A stretch of 59,888 nt of DNA. Source: Catenovulum agarivorans YM01. Lineage in GTDB: Bacteria > Pseudomonadota > Gammaproteobacteria > Enterobacterales > Alteromonadaceae. Each line of letters starts with the position of its first letter. Position 1 is the stretch's first letter. Location: assembly GCF_000281085.1 (NCBI RefSeq), contig NZ_JH767533.1:35163-95050 (forward strand). Reading direction: 5' to 3'. Position numbers and translations under genes: made by a program. The notes beneath the pieces are model-generated. The model was not told the origin of the DNA, ran no database searches, and saw only the letters and a list, made by a program, of their open reading frames with translations. Below, piece after piece: positions 51,096 through 59,855 of this stretch.

Positions 51096-52715
51096 ATGCT
51101 GCGAATATTCTGTCTCACACTCTCCATACTGCTGGCGAGTTTTTCGGCTCAAGCCGATGAATTTTCCCAGTTGGTTAACCAACTGCCCAGCAAGTCTCTG
51201 CGCAACATTACCCCTTTATTGGAACAAATTGCGGCTCACCCCGATGAGCGAACTAAAACCGTATTAACTGAAATTTTAAACGGCGATCTTTACTACAAGA
51301 AAAATAACAAACAAGTAGTGAGCATTCGCAAAACGCCAGATGGTGATTATCAACTAACTGACGTGTTAACTGGTGATGACCTTGGCACAGCCAGTAAATC
51401 ATCAATGAAAAAGGTTAAAACCAGTAACCGAATTCGTAGCACAATTCGTGGACTAATCGCTCAGCTTGATTTAACCCACAAAAATGCCGAGGTACGTTTA
51501 GCTGCGGTTAAACAGATTCTGGACTCCCCAGACGACGAAACAATCGAGCTGCTAACTCAGTTAGTGACAAAAGAACAAGATTCAACAGTTGCAGATTTAA
51601 TGCAAACTGCCATAGGTGTGAATACCTTAAAAAATGGCAATGCCGAAGAGAAATTAGCCGTTGCCAAAGCTTTGCGTGACAGCTTACAACCAGCAGTACG
51701 CAATGCTATGGTGAATCAATTGGCATTGTTGGATGAAGTTGAAAAAAGCCAACTTAGCGCAACGGAAAAACAGTTAAAAACTGAGTTAACCAGTGCGATA
51801 GATAAAATTAAACAAAAACGTTCGATTTACGAATTTATCGAAAATATGTTTTTTGGTTTAAGCCTAGGTTCAGTGCTATTGCTAGCGGCAATTGGTTTAG
51901 CCATTACTTTTGGGGTAATGGGTGTAATTAACATGGCGCATGGCGAGATGATCATGTTAGGTGCTTACACTACATATGTTATCCAATTAATGTTCCCACA
52001 ATGGATTGATTATTCGTTGTTTATTGCTATTCCTGCGGCGTTTTTAGTCTCTGGTTTTGTTGGGGTATTAATTGAACGTGGTGTTATCCGCTTCTTAAAA
52101 GGTCGCCCGTTAGAAACCTTGTTAGCAACTTTTGGTATCAGCTTAATTTTACAACAGTTGGTTCGTACTATTTTCTCGCCGTTAAACCGCACAGTTGCTG
52201 CGCCTGAATGGATGAGTGGTTCATGGCAAATTAACCCAATTTTCTCAATTACCTATAACCGTTTATACATCATCATTTTTGCTTTAACCGTGTTCTTCGC
52301 CTTGCTGGCATTTATGAAGCGTTCATCACTTGGCTTACATGTAAGAGCGGTGGCGCAAAACCGTGAAATGGCACGCGCGTTAAGTGTGCGCAGTGACAGG
52401 GTTGATGCCATTACCTTTGGTTTAGGCTCGGGTATTGCTGGTATTGCGGGCGTGGTGTTAAGCCAATTAACTAACGTAGGGCCAAACTTAGGCCAGTCGT
52501 ACATTATCGACTCTTTCTTAGTAGTTGTGTTTGGTGGTGTTGGCAACTTGTGGGGCACCTTAGTTGCCGCTATGTCACTCGGTTCAATCAACAAATTCTT
52601 AGAGCCACTAACAGGTTCAGTACTAGCCAATATTATCGTGCTAGTTGGTTTAGTGTTGTTTATTCAAAAACGACCTAAAGGTTTATTCCCACAAAAAGGG
52701 AGGTCTGCAGACTAA
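51096..52715 (+). CDS. urtB: Urea ABC transporter permease UrtB
   Basis: I prefer the ATG at 51096 (MLRIFCLTLSILLASFSAQA), which has AAGGA 7 nt upstream; the ATG at 51081 lacks one. The 539-residue protein has a signal peptide and a periplasmic alpha-helical domain of about 230 residues with HEAT-like repeats. A LivH-type permease follows (FFGLSLGSVLLLAAIGLAITFGVMGVINMAHGEMIMLGAYTTY, PLETLLATFGISLILQQLVR, GLGSGIAGIAGVVLSQLTNVGPNLGQ). The N-terminal extension is a known UrtB feature. The urtC start overlaps its stop by 1 bp. Confidence 0.96.
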   Translation: MLRIFCLTLSILLASFSAQADEFSQLVNQLPSKSLRNITPLLEQIAAHPDERTKTVLTEILNGDLYYKKNNKQVVSIRKTPDGDYQLTDVLTGDDLGTASKSSMKKVKTSNRIRSTIRGLIAQLDLTHKNAEVRLAAVKQILDSPDDETIELLTQLVTKEQDSTVADLMQTAIGVNTLKNGNAEEKLAVAKALRDSLQPAVRNAMVNQLALLDEVEKSQLSATEKQLKTELTSAIDKIKQKRSIYEFIENMFFGLSLGSVLLLAAIGLAITFGVMGVINMAHGEMIMLGAYTTYVIQLMFPQWIDYSLFIAIPAAFLVSGFVGVLIERGVIRFLKGRPLETLLATFGISLILQQLVRTIFSPLNRTVAAPEWMSGSWQINPIFSITYNRLYIIIFALTVFFALLAFMKRSSLGLHVRAVAQNREMARALSVRSDRVDAITFGLGSGIAGIAGVVLSQLTNVGPNLGQSYIIDSFLVVVFGGVGNLWGTLVAAMSLGSINKFLEPLTGSVLANIIVLVGLVLFIQKRPKGLFPQKGRSAD

Positions 52716-53827
52716 TGGCTGATTTATTTAAAAAACTAGGCAGTTTGCCTGTAGTCGTAGGTTGTTTATTTATTACAACTTTATATGTGTCGGTATGTAA
52801 CTTAGCGTTTCCTGAAGGCTCAGCGTTGCACGTGAGTACTTATACTGTCACCTTATTTGGTAAATACTTGTGTTACGCATTATTGGCGTTAGCGGTTGAT
52901 TTAGTTTGGGGGTACTGCGGTATTTTAAGCCTAGGTCACGGCGCATTTTTTGCCCTCGGCGGTTATGCCATGGGCATGTACTTAATGCGTCAAATTGGCG
53001 ACCGTGGTGTATACGGCAACCCTGAATTACCTGACTTTATGGTGTTTTTAAACTGGGATGCCTTGCCTTGGTATTGGGCGGGATCCGACAGCTTTATCTG
53101 GATGATGGTAATGGTAGTCGCAGCACCAGGTTTATTAGCTTATATCTTCGGTACTATGGCATTTCGCTCACGTGTAAGTGGTGTGTATTTGTCGATTATG
53201 ACTCAGGCGGTTACTTACGCCTTAATGCTTGCTTTCTTCCGTAACGAAATGGGTTTTGGTGGCAACAATGGTTTAACCGACTTTAAAGATATTCTAGGTT
53301 TCTCGTTGCAGTCAGACACAACACGTATTGCGTTATTTGCTACCACAGCAACTTTCTTAGCAATTGGTTTTGCGGTTTGTCACTTTATCGTTAACTCAAA
53401 AATGGGACGTGTAGTAACCGCCATTCGTGATTCTGAAAACCGAGTACGTTTTATTGGTTATAAACCTGAAAACTACAAAGTTTGGATCTTCGTTGTTTCG
53501 GCTATGTTGGCTGGTATCGCAGGCGCTTTATATGTTCCGCAAGTGGGTATCATCAACCCAGGTGAATTCTCGCCGTTAAGCTCAATTGAAATGGTTGTTT
53601 GGGTGGCTATTGGCGGTCGTGGTTCTTTATATGGTGCGATTATTGGTGCGATTGTTGTGAGCTACGCAAAAACACGTTTTACCGCAATTATGCCTGAAGC
53701 TTGGTTATATGCATTGGGCGGCTTGTTTGTATTGGTAACCTTGTTATTGCCAAAAGGCATTGCCGGATTTTTCCCTGCGATTGCAGCGCGTTTTAATCAG
53801 AAAAAATTAGCCGAGGTGAAGTCATGA
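52715..53827 (+). CDS. urtC: Urea ABC transporter permease UrtC
   Basis: The 370-residue LivM-type permease has about ten membrane segments and the family motifs VDLVWGYCGILSLGHGAFFALGGYAMGMYL, FRSRVSGVYLSIMTQAV and GGRGSLYGAIIGAIVVSYAKT. It pairs with UrtB to form the membrane channel. Overlaps of 1 bp with urtB and 4 bp with urtD indicate coupled translation. Confidence 0.96.
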   Translation: MADLFKKLGSLPVVVGCLFITTLYVSVCNLAFPEGSALHVSTYTVTLFGKYLCYALLALAVDLVWGYCGILSLGHGAFFALGGYAMGMYLMRQIGDRGVYGNPELPDFMVFLNWDALPWYWAGSDSFIWMMVMVVAAPGLLAYIFGTMAFRSRVSGVYLSIMTQAVTYALMLAFFRNEMGFGGNNGLTDFKDILGFSLQSDTTRIALFATTATFLAIGFAVCHFIVNSKMGRVVTAIRDSENRVRFIGYKPENYKVWIFVVSAMLAGIAGALYVPQVGIINPGEFSPLSSIEMVVWVAIGGRGSLYGAIIGAIVVSYAKTRFTAIMPEAWLYALGGLFVLVTLLLPKGIAGFFPAIAARFNQKKLAEVKS

Positions 53828-54633
53828 GCCGTGAAGCGGGTAGCCCGTTATTAGAAGAAGAAAACATCAAGCCAGACACGCGCCACGGGGTTATTTTATA
53901 CGTGGAAGATGTCAGCGTAAGTTTTGATGGCTTTAAAGCATTAAACGATTTAAGCCTTTATATTAACGATGGTGAATTACGCTGTTTAATTGGCGCAAAT
54001 GGTGCCGGTAAAACTACCTTGATGGATGTAATTACCGGTAAAACTCGCCCAGATGTTGGTAAAGTCAGTTTTGGTCAACAAGTTAATTTGTTGGAAATGG
54101 ACGAAGCACAAATTGCTCGTGCTGGTATTGGTCGAAAATTCCAAAAGCCAACTGTATTTGAAAACTTAACAGTGTTTGAAAATTTAGAGTTAAGTTTACA
54201 TGGTGATAAAGGTATTTGGGCTAATTTGTTCCATAAATTATCTGGCGAGCAGAGCGATGAAATTGCACAGATTCTTCACACCATAGGTTTAGTTGGTGAA
54301 TGTAACATGCAAGCTGGCGCGTTATCTCATGGGCAAAAACAGTGGTTAGAAATTGGTATGTTGTTAGCGGCTAAACCAAGACTATTGCTGGTGGATGAAC
54401 CTGTTGCTGGTATGACAGCGCAAGAAACTGAACGCACCGCTGAGTTATTAACCTCGCTTGCGGGTGATCACTCTGTGGTGGTAGTTGAGCATGACATGGC
54501 GTTTGTTCGTTCAATTGCGCGCAAAGTGACTGTGTTGCATCAAGGTAGTGTTTTGGCTGAAGGCAGCATGTCTGAGATTCAATCTAACCCAGAAGTTGTG
54601 CGTGTGTATTTAGGTGAGGAGACTGGCGAATGA
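53824..54633 (+). CDS. urtD: Urea ABC transporter ATPase UrtD
   Basis: The 269-residue LivG-type ATPase has Walker A GANGAGKTT, the Q-loop region GRKFQKPTVFENLTVFENLELSL, signature LSHGQKQWLEIGM, Walker B LLLVDEPVAGM and the switch His in VVVEHDMAFV. The wording of the signature (LSHGQKQWLEIGMLL) is specific to UrtD proteins. Overlaps urtC and urtE by 4 bp each. Confidence 0.97.
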   Translation: MSREAGSPLLEEENIKPDTRHGVILYVEDVSVSFDGFKALNDLSLYINDGELRCLIGANGAGKTTLMDVITGKTRPDVGKVSFGQQVNLLEMDEAQIARAGIGRKFQKPTVFENLTVFENLELSLHGDKGIWANLFHKLSGEQSDEIAQILHTIGLVGECNMQAGALSHGQKQWLEIGMLLAAKPRLLLVDEPVAGMTAQETERTAELLTSLAGDHSVVVVEHDMAFVRSIARKVTVLHQGSVLAEGSMSEIQSNPEVVRVYLGEETGE

Positions 54634-55325
54634 TTGAGCTTAAAGATGTAAATCAAAAATACGGCGGCACGCAGATTTTGTGGAACCTAAATATGAAAAT
54701 AGAAAAAGGTTCGCGCACTTGTATTATGGGTCGTAACGGTGTGGGTAAAACCACTTTGTTAAAGTGCATTATGGGCATGTTGCCGGTTAGCACTGGCTCT
54801 GTAACTATTAACGATTTGGATATGACCAAAAAGTCGGTTGAGCAGCGTCCGGAAATTGGTGTGGGTTATGTGCCACAAGGCCGACATATTTTTGGCCAGT
54901 TAACGGTTGAAGAAAATTTAAAGGTGAGTTTGAACTGTAAACGTCAAGGAAGTAAAACCATTCCTGAATCTGTTTTTGAGTTATTTCCGGTACTTAAAGA
55001 GATGTTGCATCGCCGTGGTGGTGATTTATCCGGCGGTCAACAGCAGCAGTTAGCAATTGCGCGTGCATTGGTGTTGAATCCTGATATTCTGATTTTAGAT
55101 GAACCAAATGAGGGTATTCAGCCAAATATTGTTCAGTTGATTCGTGATGTGTTGTTGAAGCTGAATAAAGAGCAGGGCATGACTATTGTTTTAGTTGAGC
55201 AGAAGTTACCTTTTGCCCGTGCTGTTGGTGAGCAGTTTCATTTGATGGAGAAAGGTGAGGTTGTTGCTTCTGGGCCAATGGCTGATTTGGATGATGAGTT
55301 AGTTGGTAAATATTTAGCTGTTTAG
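54630..55325 (+). CDS. urtE: Urea ABC transporter ATPase UrtE
   Basis: The 231-residue LivF-type ATPase has Walker A GRNGVGKTT, signature LSGGQQQQLAIARAL, Walker B LILDEPNEGIQPNIV and the switch His replaced by Gln (IVLVEQKL), as usual in LivF/UrtE. It ends the urt operon; no terminator is visible before the repeat array that separates it from the urease genes. Confidence 0.97.
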   Translation: MIELKDVNQKYGGTQILWNLNMKIEKGSRTCIMGRNGVGKTTLLKCIMGMLPVSTGSVTINDLDMTKKSVEQRPEIGVGYVPQGRHIFGQLTVEENLKVSLNCKRQGSKTIPESVFELFPVLKEMLHRRGGDLSGGQQQQLAIARALVLNPDILILDEPNEGIQPNIVQLIRDVLLKLNKEQGMTIVLVEQKLPFARAVGEQFHLMEKGEVVASGPMADLDDELVGKYLAV

Positions 55326-55333
55326 GGTAAGTC

Positions 55334-55486
55334 GCTGCTAGTTTGGTGGCAGGGAAAGTAAAGTTGCATGGGGTATTATTTGCAAAAACGCTGCAAGCCA
55401 TCCATGGCCCGCTCGCAAACGGCTTCCATGCCGATTGAAGTTTTGCAAACAACACGCCCATCCACCTTTTGGGCACTGGTGTTGCG
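55334..55486 (+). repeat. R element 1 (three-stem repeat, about 153 bp)
   Basis: Begins GCTGCTAGTTTGGTGGCAGGG (split as GCTGCTAGTTT and GGTGGCAGGG) and ends GGCACTGGTGTTGCG. Outer arms ATGGGGTATTATTTGCAAAA and TTTTGCAAACAACACGCCCAT pair. Within are the hairpins GCCATCCATGGC and CGGCTTCCATGCCG; the second has an A-to-T loop change relative to element 2. Confidence 0.85.
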
Positions 55487-55500
55487 ATTGGTGATTGGCC

Positions 55501-55654
55501 GCTGCTAGTTGTGTGGCAGGGAAAGTAAAGTTGCATGGGGTATTATTTGCAAAAACGCTGCAAGGCCATCCATGGCCCGCTCGCAAACGGCATCCATGCC
55601 GATTGAAGTTTTGCAAACAACACTCCCATCCACCTTTCTAGCACTGGTGTTGCG
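55501..55654 (+). repeat. R element 2
   Basis: Same orientation as element 1 and about 95% identical by eye. Hairpins are GGCCATCCATGGCC and CGGCATCCATGCCG. Confidence 0.85.
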
Positions 55655-55799
55655 TTGAGTTTATTGGCAGCAATAAAAGAGTTGGAAAAAGCGGGTTTGA
55701 ATGCTGATTTTTTAAAACTTCTTTATCAGGGATGATAAAGCAGAGCCTATAGGGATATATTCACGGCGATTTTAAAAAATTATGCTTCAAACTTGCTTC
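55639..55799. repeat. 161-bp direct repeat, first copy, containing a minus-strand three-stem element
   Basis: Nearly identical to 55955-56115; I count two differences. It contains a three-stem element on the minus strand (55690-55799): outer arms AAGCAAGTTTGAAGCATAAT-TTTTTAAAAT and their partners, hairpins TATATCCCTATA and CTTTATCATCCCTGATAAAG. Confidence 0.85.
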
Positions 55800-55818
55800 G
55801 TAGCAGGGAGTTAAAAGC

Positions 55819-55970
55819 GCTGCTAGTAGGGTGGCAGGGAAAGTTAAGGCGAATGGGGAATTGCTCGAAAAAACGCGGTGAATACATCCATGTACGCTTC
55901 GCTTTTTCATCCCTGAAAAAGAGATTTTTCGACCAACACGCCCACCCACCTTTTTAGCACTGGTGTTGCG
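55819..55970 (+). repeat. R element 3, with a divergent core
   Basis: The outer sequence matches the other R elements (GCTGCTAG...GGTGGCAGGG, GCACTGGTGTTGCG), but the core has different, self-consistent stems: outer TTGCTCGAAAAA with TTTTTCGACCAA, hairpins TACATCCATGTA and CTTTTTCATCCCTGAAAAAG. Confidence 0.85.
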
Positions 55971-56115
55971 TTGAGTTTATTGGCAGCAATAAAAGTGTTG
56001 GAAGAAGCGGGTTTGAATGCTGATTTTTTAAAACTTCTTTATCAGGGATGATAAAGCAGAGCCTATAGGGATATATTCACGGCGATTTTAAAAAATTATG
56101 CTTCAAACTTGCTTC
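55955..56115. repeat. 161-bp direct repeat, second copy
   Basis: Second copy of 55639-55799 at an offset of 316 bp, including its minus-strand three-stem element (56006-56115). The two differences are in the AGTTGGAAAAAGC/TGTTGGAAGAAGC stretch. A short degraded third fragment (GGCAGCGATAAAAATGTTTAG) may be present at 56199-56219. Confidence 0.85.
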
Positions 56116-56249
56116 ATGGTACTGGTGACCAGCGAGTCTGCGTATTAACCACGATTCCTGACTGATTGGGAATCCTCGATGTTGCCGCGAGTGTACTGGC
56201 AGCGATAAAAATGTTTAGAAAGCAAGGTAGAAGAACAAAAGAAGGTACT

Positions 56250-57143
56250 ATGACAATAACAGCAAGCGCCCAACCACAACAAAGACAATGGTTAGCGCAG
56301 CTAGATTTAACATTCAGCCAAACAGCACATGGCAGCCGACTAAGCCATATAAAACGAAATGGTCCATTGTCGGTACAAAAAGCCTTTTATCCAGAAGGGC
56401 CAGATTGCGCACATGTGTACCTGTTGCACCCACCTGCAGGCATAGTCTCGGGGGACGAGTTATACATAACCGCCAAAACTGAAGAAAACAGCCAAGCTTT
56501 GTTAACCACGCCGGGCGCGAATCGTTTTTATCGTGCGCGTGAAAATGCCCAAATTGGTCATGCGCTGCAGTTGCAGGACACCGCCTATACAGTCGCAGCG
56601 AACTCAAGACTTGAGCACTTACCGCAAGAAACCTTAATCTATCCAAATGCCAATGCTAAAAATAATCTAACCGTGCATGTGGATAAACAAGGTGTTTATT
56701 TGGGGTGGGATGTTATATCGCTCGGTTTACCGGCAATAGGCAAAGAATTTGAACAGGGTAAGTTTGAGCAGTTAACGCAAATTTATATCGACAACAAACT
56801 CGCTATTCACGACAGGTTAGTGATTGCGCCTGAAAACAAATTATTACTCGCGCGTGCAGGTTTGGCCAACAATCCTATTATCGGCACTTTTTATATCACA
56901 GCGCCAAGTAAATTAACCGACAAACTCGCGCAGCAAGATTTGCTTGATGCACTACGCTTACAAGTTGAACAAGCTGAGTTAACTCAAAAGGTTAGTATTA
57001 GTTTAATTGAAAATGTGTACGTTATTCGTTACTTAGGCCAACGCAGCGCTGAGTGTAAAAAAATATTTATCGCCCTTTGGCAAACAACTCGCCAAGCTTT
57101 GTATCAAAGCCAAGTGGCGCAACCAAGAATCTGGTTAACATAG
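56250..57143 (+). CDS. ureD: Urease accessory protein UreD
   Basis: I start at the ATG at 56250 (MTITASAQPQQRQWLAQLDL), with AAGG 5 nt upstream. The open frame continues to 56166, but those 28 codons lie in repeat-derived sequence. The 297-residue protein shows UreD features: HIKRNGPLSVQKAFYPEGPDCAHVYLLHPPAGIVSGDELY, LLTTPGANRFYRA and LPQETLIYPNA. UreD (UreH) scaffolds apo-urease with UreF and UreG for nickel insertion. It is the first urease gene and follows the repeat array. Confidence 0.95.
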   Translation: MTITASAQPQQRQWLAQLDLTFSQTAHGSRLSHIKRNGPLSVQKAFYPEGPDCAHVYLLHPPAGIVSGDELYITAKTEENSQALLTTPGANRFYRARENAQIGHALQLQDTAYTVAANSRLEHLPQETLIYPNANAKNNLTVHVDKQGVYLGWDVISLGLPAIGKEFEQGKFEQLTQIYIDNKLAIHDRLVIAPENKLLLARAGLANNPIIGTFYITAPSKLTDKLAQQDLLDALRLQVEQAELTQKVSISLIENVYVIRYLGQRSAECKKIFIALWQTTRQALYQSQVAQPRIWLT

Positions 57144-57167
57144 AACAACTAGCAAAGAGAACTGATT

Positions 57168-57470
57168 ATGGATTTATTACCAAGAGAAAAAGACAAACTG
57201 CTGATTTTCACCGCAGCTTTGTTAGCGGAGCGACGTTTAAATCGCGGTTTAAAACTCAATTATCCAGAAGCCATGGCTTATATTTCCATGGAAATTATTG
57301 AAGGTGCGCGCGATGGTAAAACCGTTGCTGAGCTAATGGATTATGGTCGCACTTTGTTAACCCGTGATCAGGTTATGGAAGGCATAGCTGAATTAATCCC
57401 TGAAGTACAAGTTGAAGCAACCTTCCCAGACGGCACTAAGCTAGTAACAGTGCACAACCCAATTGTATAG
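57168..57470 (+). CDS. ureA: Urease gamma subunit
   Basis: The 100-residue subunit has the standard length and sequence: [40 protein letters not shown] (shown in parts as [31 protein letters not shown]), [11 protein letters not shown] and [14 protein letters not shown]. It forms the (alpha-beta-gamma)3 urease with UreB and UreC. It lies 24 bp after ureD and 9 bp before ureB. Confidence 0.97.
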   Translation: MDLLPREKDKLLIFTAALLAERRLNRGLKLNYPEAMAYISMEIIEGARDGKTVAELMDYGRTLLTRDQVMEGIAELIPEVQVEATFPDGTKLVTVHNPIV

Positions 57471-57479
57471 GAGCGCAGC

Positions 57480-57788
57480 ATGATTCCTGGTGAAATTAAA
57501 ACACCTGCGGGTGAACATCAACTGAATGTTGGTCGCACAAAAATTACTTTAGAGGTAGTTAACAGTGGTGATCGCCCTGTGCAAGTTGGTTCGCACTACC
57601 ATTTTTACGAAGCAAACCCTGCACTTAAATTCGATCGTGAAAAAGCATATGGTTTTCGTTTAGACATTACTGCCGGCACAGCAGTACGTTTTGAGCCAGG
57701 TCAAGAGCGTGAAGTTACCTTAGTTGTTTATGCTGGTAAGCGCAAAGTATATGGTTTTAGAGGCGAAGTGATGGGAGGGCTGAAATAA
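57480..57788 (+). CDS. ureB: Urease beta subunit
   Basis: The 102-residue beta subunit begins [19 protein letters not shown] and has [42 protein letters not shown] and [11 protein letters not shown]. These are all conserved in bacterial three-subunit ureases. The stop overlaps the ureC start by 1 bp (TAATG). Confidence 0.97.
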   Translation: MIPGEIKTPAGEHQLNVGRTKITLEVVNSGDRPVQVGSHYHFYEANPALKFDREKAYGFRLDITAGTAVRFEPGQEREVTLVVYAGKRKVYGFRGEVMGGLK

Positions 57789-59491
57789 TGTCGAGTATAG
57801 ATAAACACGCATACGCACATATGTTTGGCCCGACAGTTGGCGACAAAGTACGTTTGGCCGACACTGAATTGTGGATAGAAGTCGAAAAAGATTTCACAAC
57901 CTATGGTGAAGAAGTCAAATTTGGTGGTGGTAAAGTTATTCGTGATGGTATGGGGCAAAGCCAAGCGTCGTGCCATAAAACGGTGGATTTGGTGATTACT
58001 AATGCGCTGATTTTAGATCACTGGGGCATAGTTAAAGCGGATATAGGTGTTAAAGATGGTCGCATCGCCATTATAGGTAAAGCGGGTAATCCTGATGTGC
58101 AAGACAATATTGATATCGAAGTAGGCCCTGGTACTGAGGTTATTGCTGGTGAAGGGCAAATAATCACAGCGGGTGGCATAGATGCGCATATTCATTTTAT
58201 TTGCCCACAGCAAGTTGAAGAAGCGCTAATGTCTGGCGTAACCACTATGATAGGTGGTGGTACTGGCCCTGCTACAGGTTCGAATGCGACAACTTGTACA
58301 CCTGGCCCGTGGAACATCTTTAAAATGTTGCAAGCGACCAACGATATGCCGATGAACTTTGGTTTTTTAGGTAAAGGTAATGCAAGTTTGCCGCTGGCGT
58401 TAGAGGAACAAATTGAAGCCGGTGTTTGTGGTTTAAAACTACATGAAGACTGGGGTACAACACCACAAGCTATTGATACCTGTTTAGGTGTGGCGGAAAA
58501 GTACGATGTGCAAATAGCTATTCATACTGACACTTTAAATGAATCAGGTTTTGTCGAAGATACTATTGGTGCGTTTAAAGGTCGCACCATTCATACGTAT
58601 CACACAGAAGGTGCAGGTGGTGGTCATTCACCGGATATTATTCGTGCATGTGGCGAAGAAAACGTATTGCCATCTTCAACCAATCCAACCAGACCGTACA
58701 CAATCAATACCATTGATGAACATTTGGATATGTTGATGGTGTGCCATCATTTAGATCCAAATATCCCTGAAGATATCGCTTTTGCTGACTCACGTATTCG
58801 TAAAGAAAGTATTGCTGCGGAAGATATCATGCATGATATAGGTGCTATCAGTATGATCGCCTCTGACTCTCAAGCTATGGGTCGTGTAGGTGAGATGATC
58901 TGCCGTACTTGGCAAACCGCGCACAAGATGAAAGTACAGCGTGGGCCTTTAGCACCTGATACTGAAGAAAACGATAACTTCCGCGCCAAGCGTTATATCG
59001 CTAAATACACTATAAATCCTGCAATTAGCCATGGTGTTAGCCATGAGATTGGCTCGGTTGAAGTGGGTAAATTAGCTGATTTAGTGTTATGGAAACCGGC
59101 ATTTTTTGGCATTAAACCTTCATTAATTTTGAAGAGTGGTTTTATTGCCGCTGCCCCTATGGGTGATGCCAATGCGTCTATCCCAACACCTCAACCTGTG
59201 TATTATCGCCCTATGTTTGGTGCGCATGGGCAAGCTGCGGCTAAAACTTCGATGACGTTTTTATCGCAAGCTGCGGTCGAGAAAAAAGTGCCTGAGCAGT
59301 TGGGGTTAACGCGCATGATTGGTGTGTGTAAGAACACTCGTAATATCGGTAAGAAGGATATGATCCATAACTCATTAACGCCTAAAGTTGAGGTTGATCC
59401 GCAAACTTATGAGGTAACGGCTGATGGTGTGTTGTTAACTTGTGAGCCAGCAACTGAATTACCGTTGGCGCAGCGATATTGTTTATTTTAG
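57788..59491 (+). CDS. ureC: Urease alpha (catalytic) subunit
   Basis: The 567-residue subunit hydrolyses urea to ammonia and carbamate with two nickel ions. Visible ligands and active-site motifs are the HIH pair in [14 protein letters not shown], the lysine carbamylated in vivo at position 217 (GLKLHEDWG), [26 protein letters not shown], the flap MVCHHLDP, and Asp in [12 protein letters not shown]. Length matches Klebsiella UreC. A repeat array follows at once; ureE, ureF and ureG are not in the window. Confidence 0.98.
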   Translation: MSSIDKHAYAHMFGPTVGDKVRLADTELWIEVEKDFTTYGEEVKFGGGKVIRDGMGQSQASCHKTVDLVITNALILDHWGIVKADIGVKDGRIAIIGKAGNPDVQDNIDIEVGPGTEVIAGEGQIITAGGIDAHIHFICPQQVEEALMSGVTTMIGGGTGPATGSNATTCTPGPWNIFKMLQATNDMPMNFGFLGKGNASLPLALEEQIEAGVCGLKLHEDWGTTPQAIDTCLGVAEKYDVQIAIHTDTLNESGFVEDTIGAFKGRTIHTYHTEGAGGGHSPDIIRACGEENVLPSSTNPTRPYTINTIDEHLDMLMVCHHLDPNIPEDIAFADSRIRKESIAAEDIMHDIGAISMIASDSQAMGRVGEMICRTWQTAHKMKVQRGPLAPDTEENDNFRAKRYIAKYTINPAISHGVSHEIGSVEVGKLADLVLWKPAFFGIKPSLILKSGFIAAAPMGDANASIPTPQPVYYRPMFGAHGQAAAKTSMTFLSQAAVEKKVPEQLGLTRMIGVCKNTRNIGKKDMIHNSLTPKVEVDPQTYEVTADGVLLTCEPATELPLAQRYCLF

Positions 59492-59517
59492 TTCTGGTGT
59501 TGCGGCTAGTGGTAGTC

Positions 59518-59671
59518 GCTGCTGGTTTGGTGGCAGGGAAGGTAAAGCTGCATGGGGAATTATTTGCAAAAACGCTGCAAGGCCATCCATGGCCCGCTCG
59601 CAAACGGCATCCATGCCGATTGAAGTTTTGCAAATAACACACCCATACACTTTTCTAGCACTGGTGTTGCG
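59518..59671 (+). repeat. R element 4, after ureC
   Basis: Same orientation as elements 1-3, beginning 27 bp after the ureC stop. Hairpins GGCCATCCATGGCC and CGGCATCCATGCCG. A fragment of the R end (CTGGTGTTGCGG) already appears at 59494-59505. Confidence 0.85.
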
Positions 59672-59686
59672 GTGAGTTTTAAAGGT

Positions 59687-59840
59687 GCTGCTAGTTTGGT
59701 GGCAGGGAAGTTAAAGCTGCATGGGGAATTATTTGCAAAAACGCTGCAAGGCCATCCATGGCCCGCTCACAAACGGCCTCCATGCCGATTGAAGTTTTGC
59801 AAATAACACACCCATACACCTTTTGGGCACAGGCATTGCG
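59687..59840 (+). repeat. R element 5
   Basis: Close copy of element 4 (spacing 169 bp). Hairpins GGCCATCCATGGCC and CGGCCTCCATGCCG; GCTCACAAAC replaces GCTCGCAAAC. Confidence 0.85.
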
Positions 59841-59855
59841 GTGAGTTTTAAAGGC

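Noticed and set aside
55183-55616. Overlapping minus-strand frames encoding NFNRHGCRLRAGHGW-type peptides (also 59382-59642)
   Set aside because: They are translations of the R repeats and end inside urtE or ureC; the repeated peptide follows from DNA repetition, with no ribosome site.
55334-55970. CRISPR array
   Set aside because: Repeats are about 150 bp with internal palindromes and no short unique spacers; no cas genes.
56166-56249. 28-codon N-terminal extension of ureD
   Set aside because: It lies in repeat-derived sequence, is not part of the UreD family, and the ATG at 56250 has a proper AAGG.
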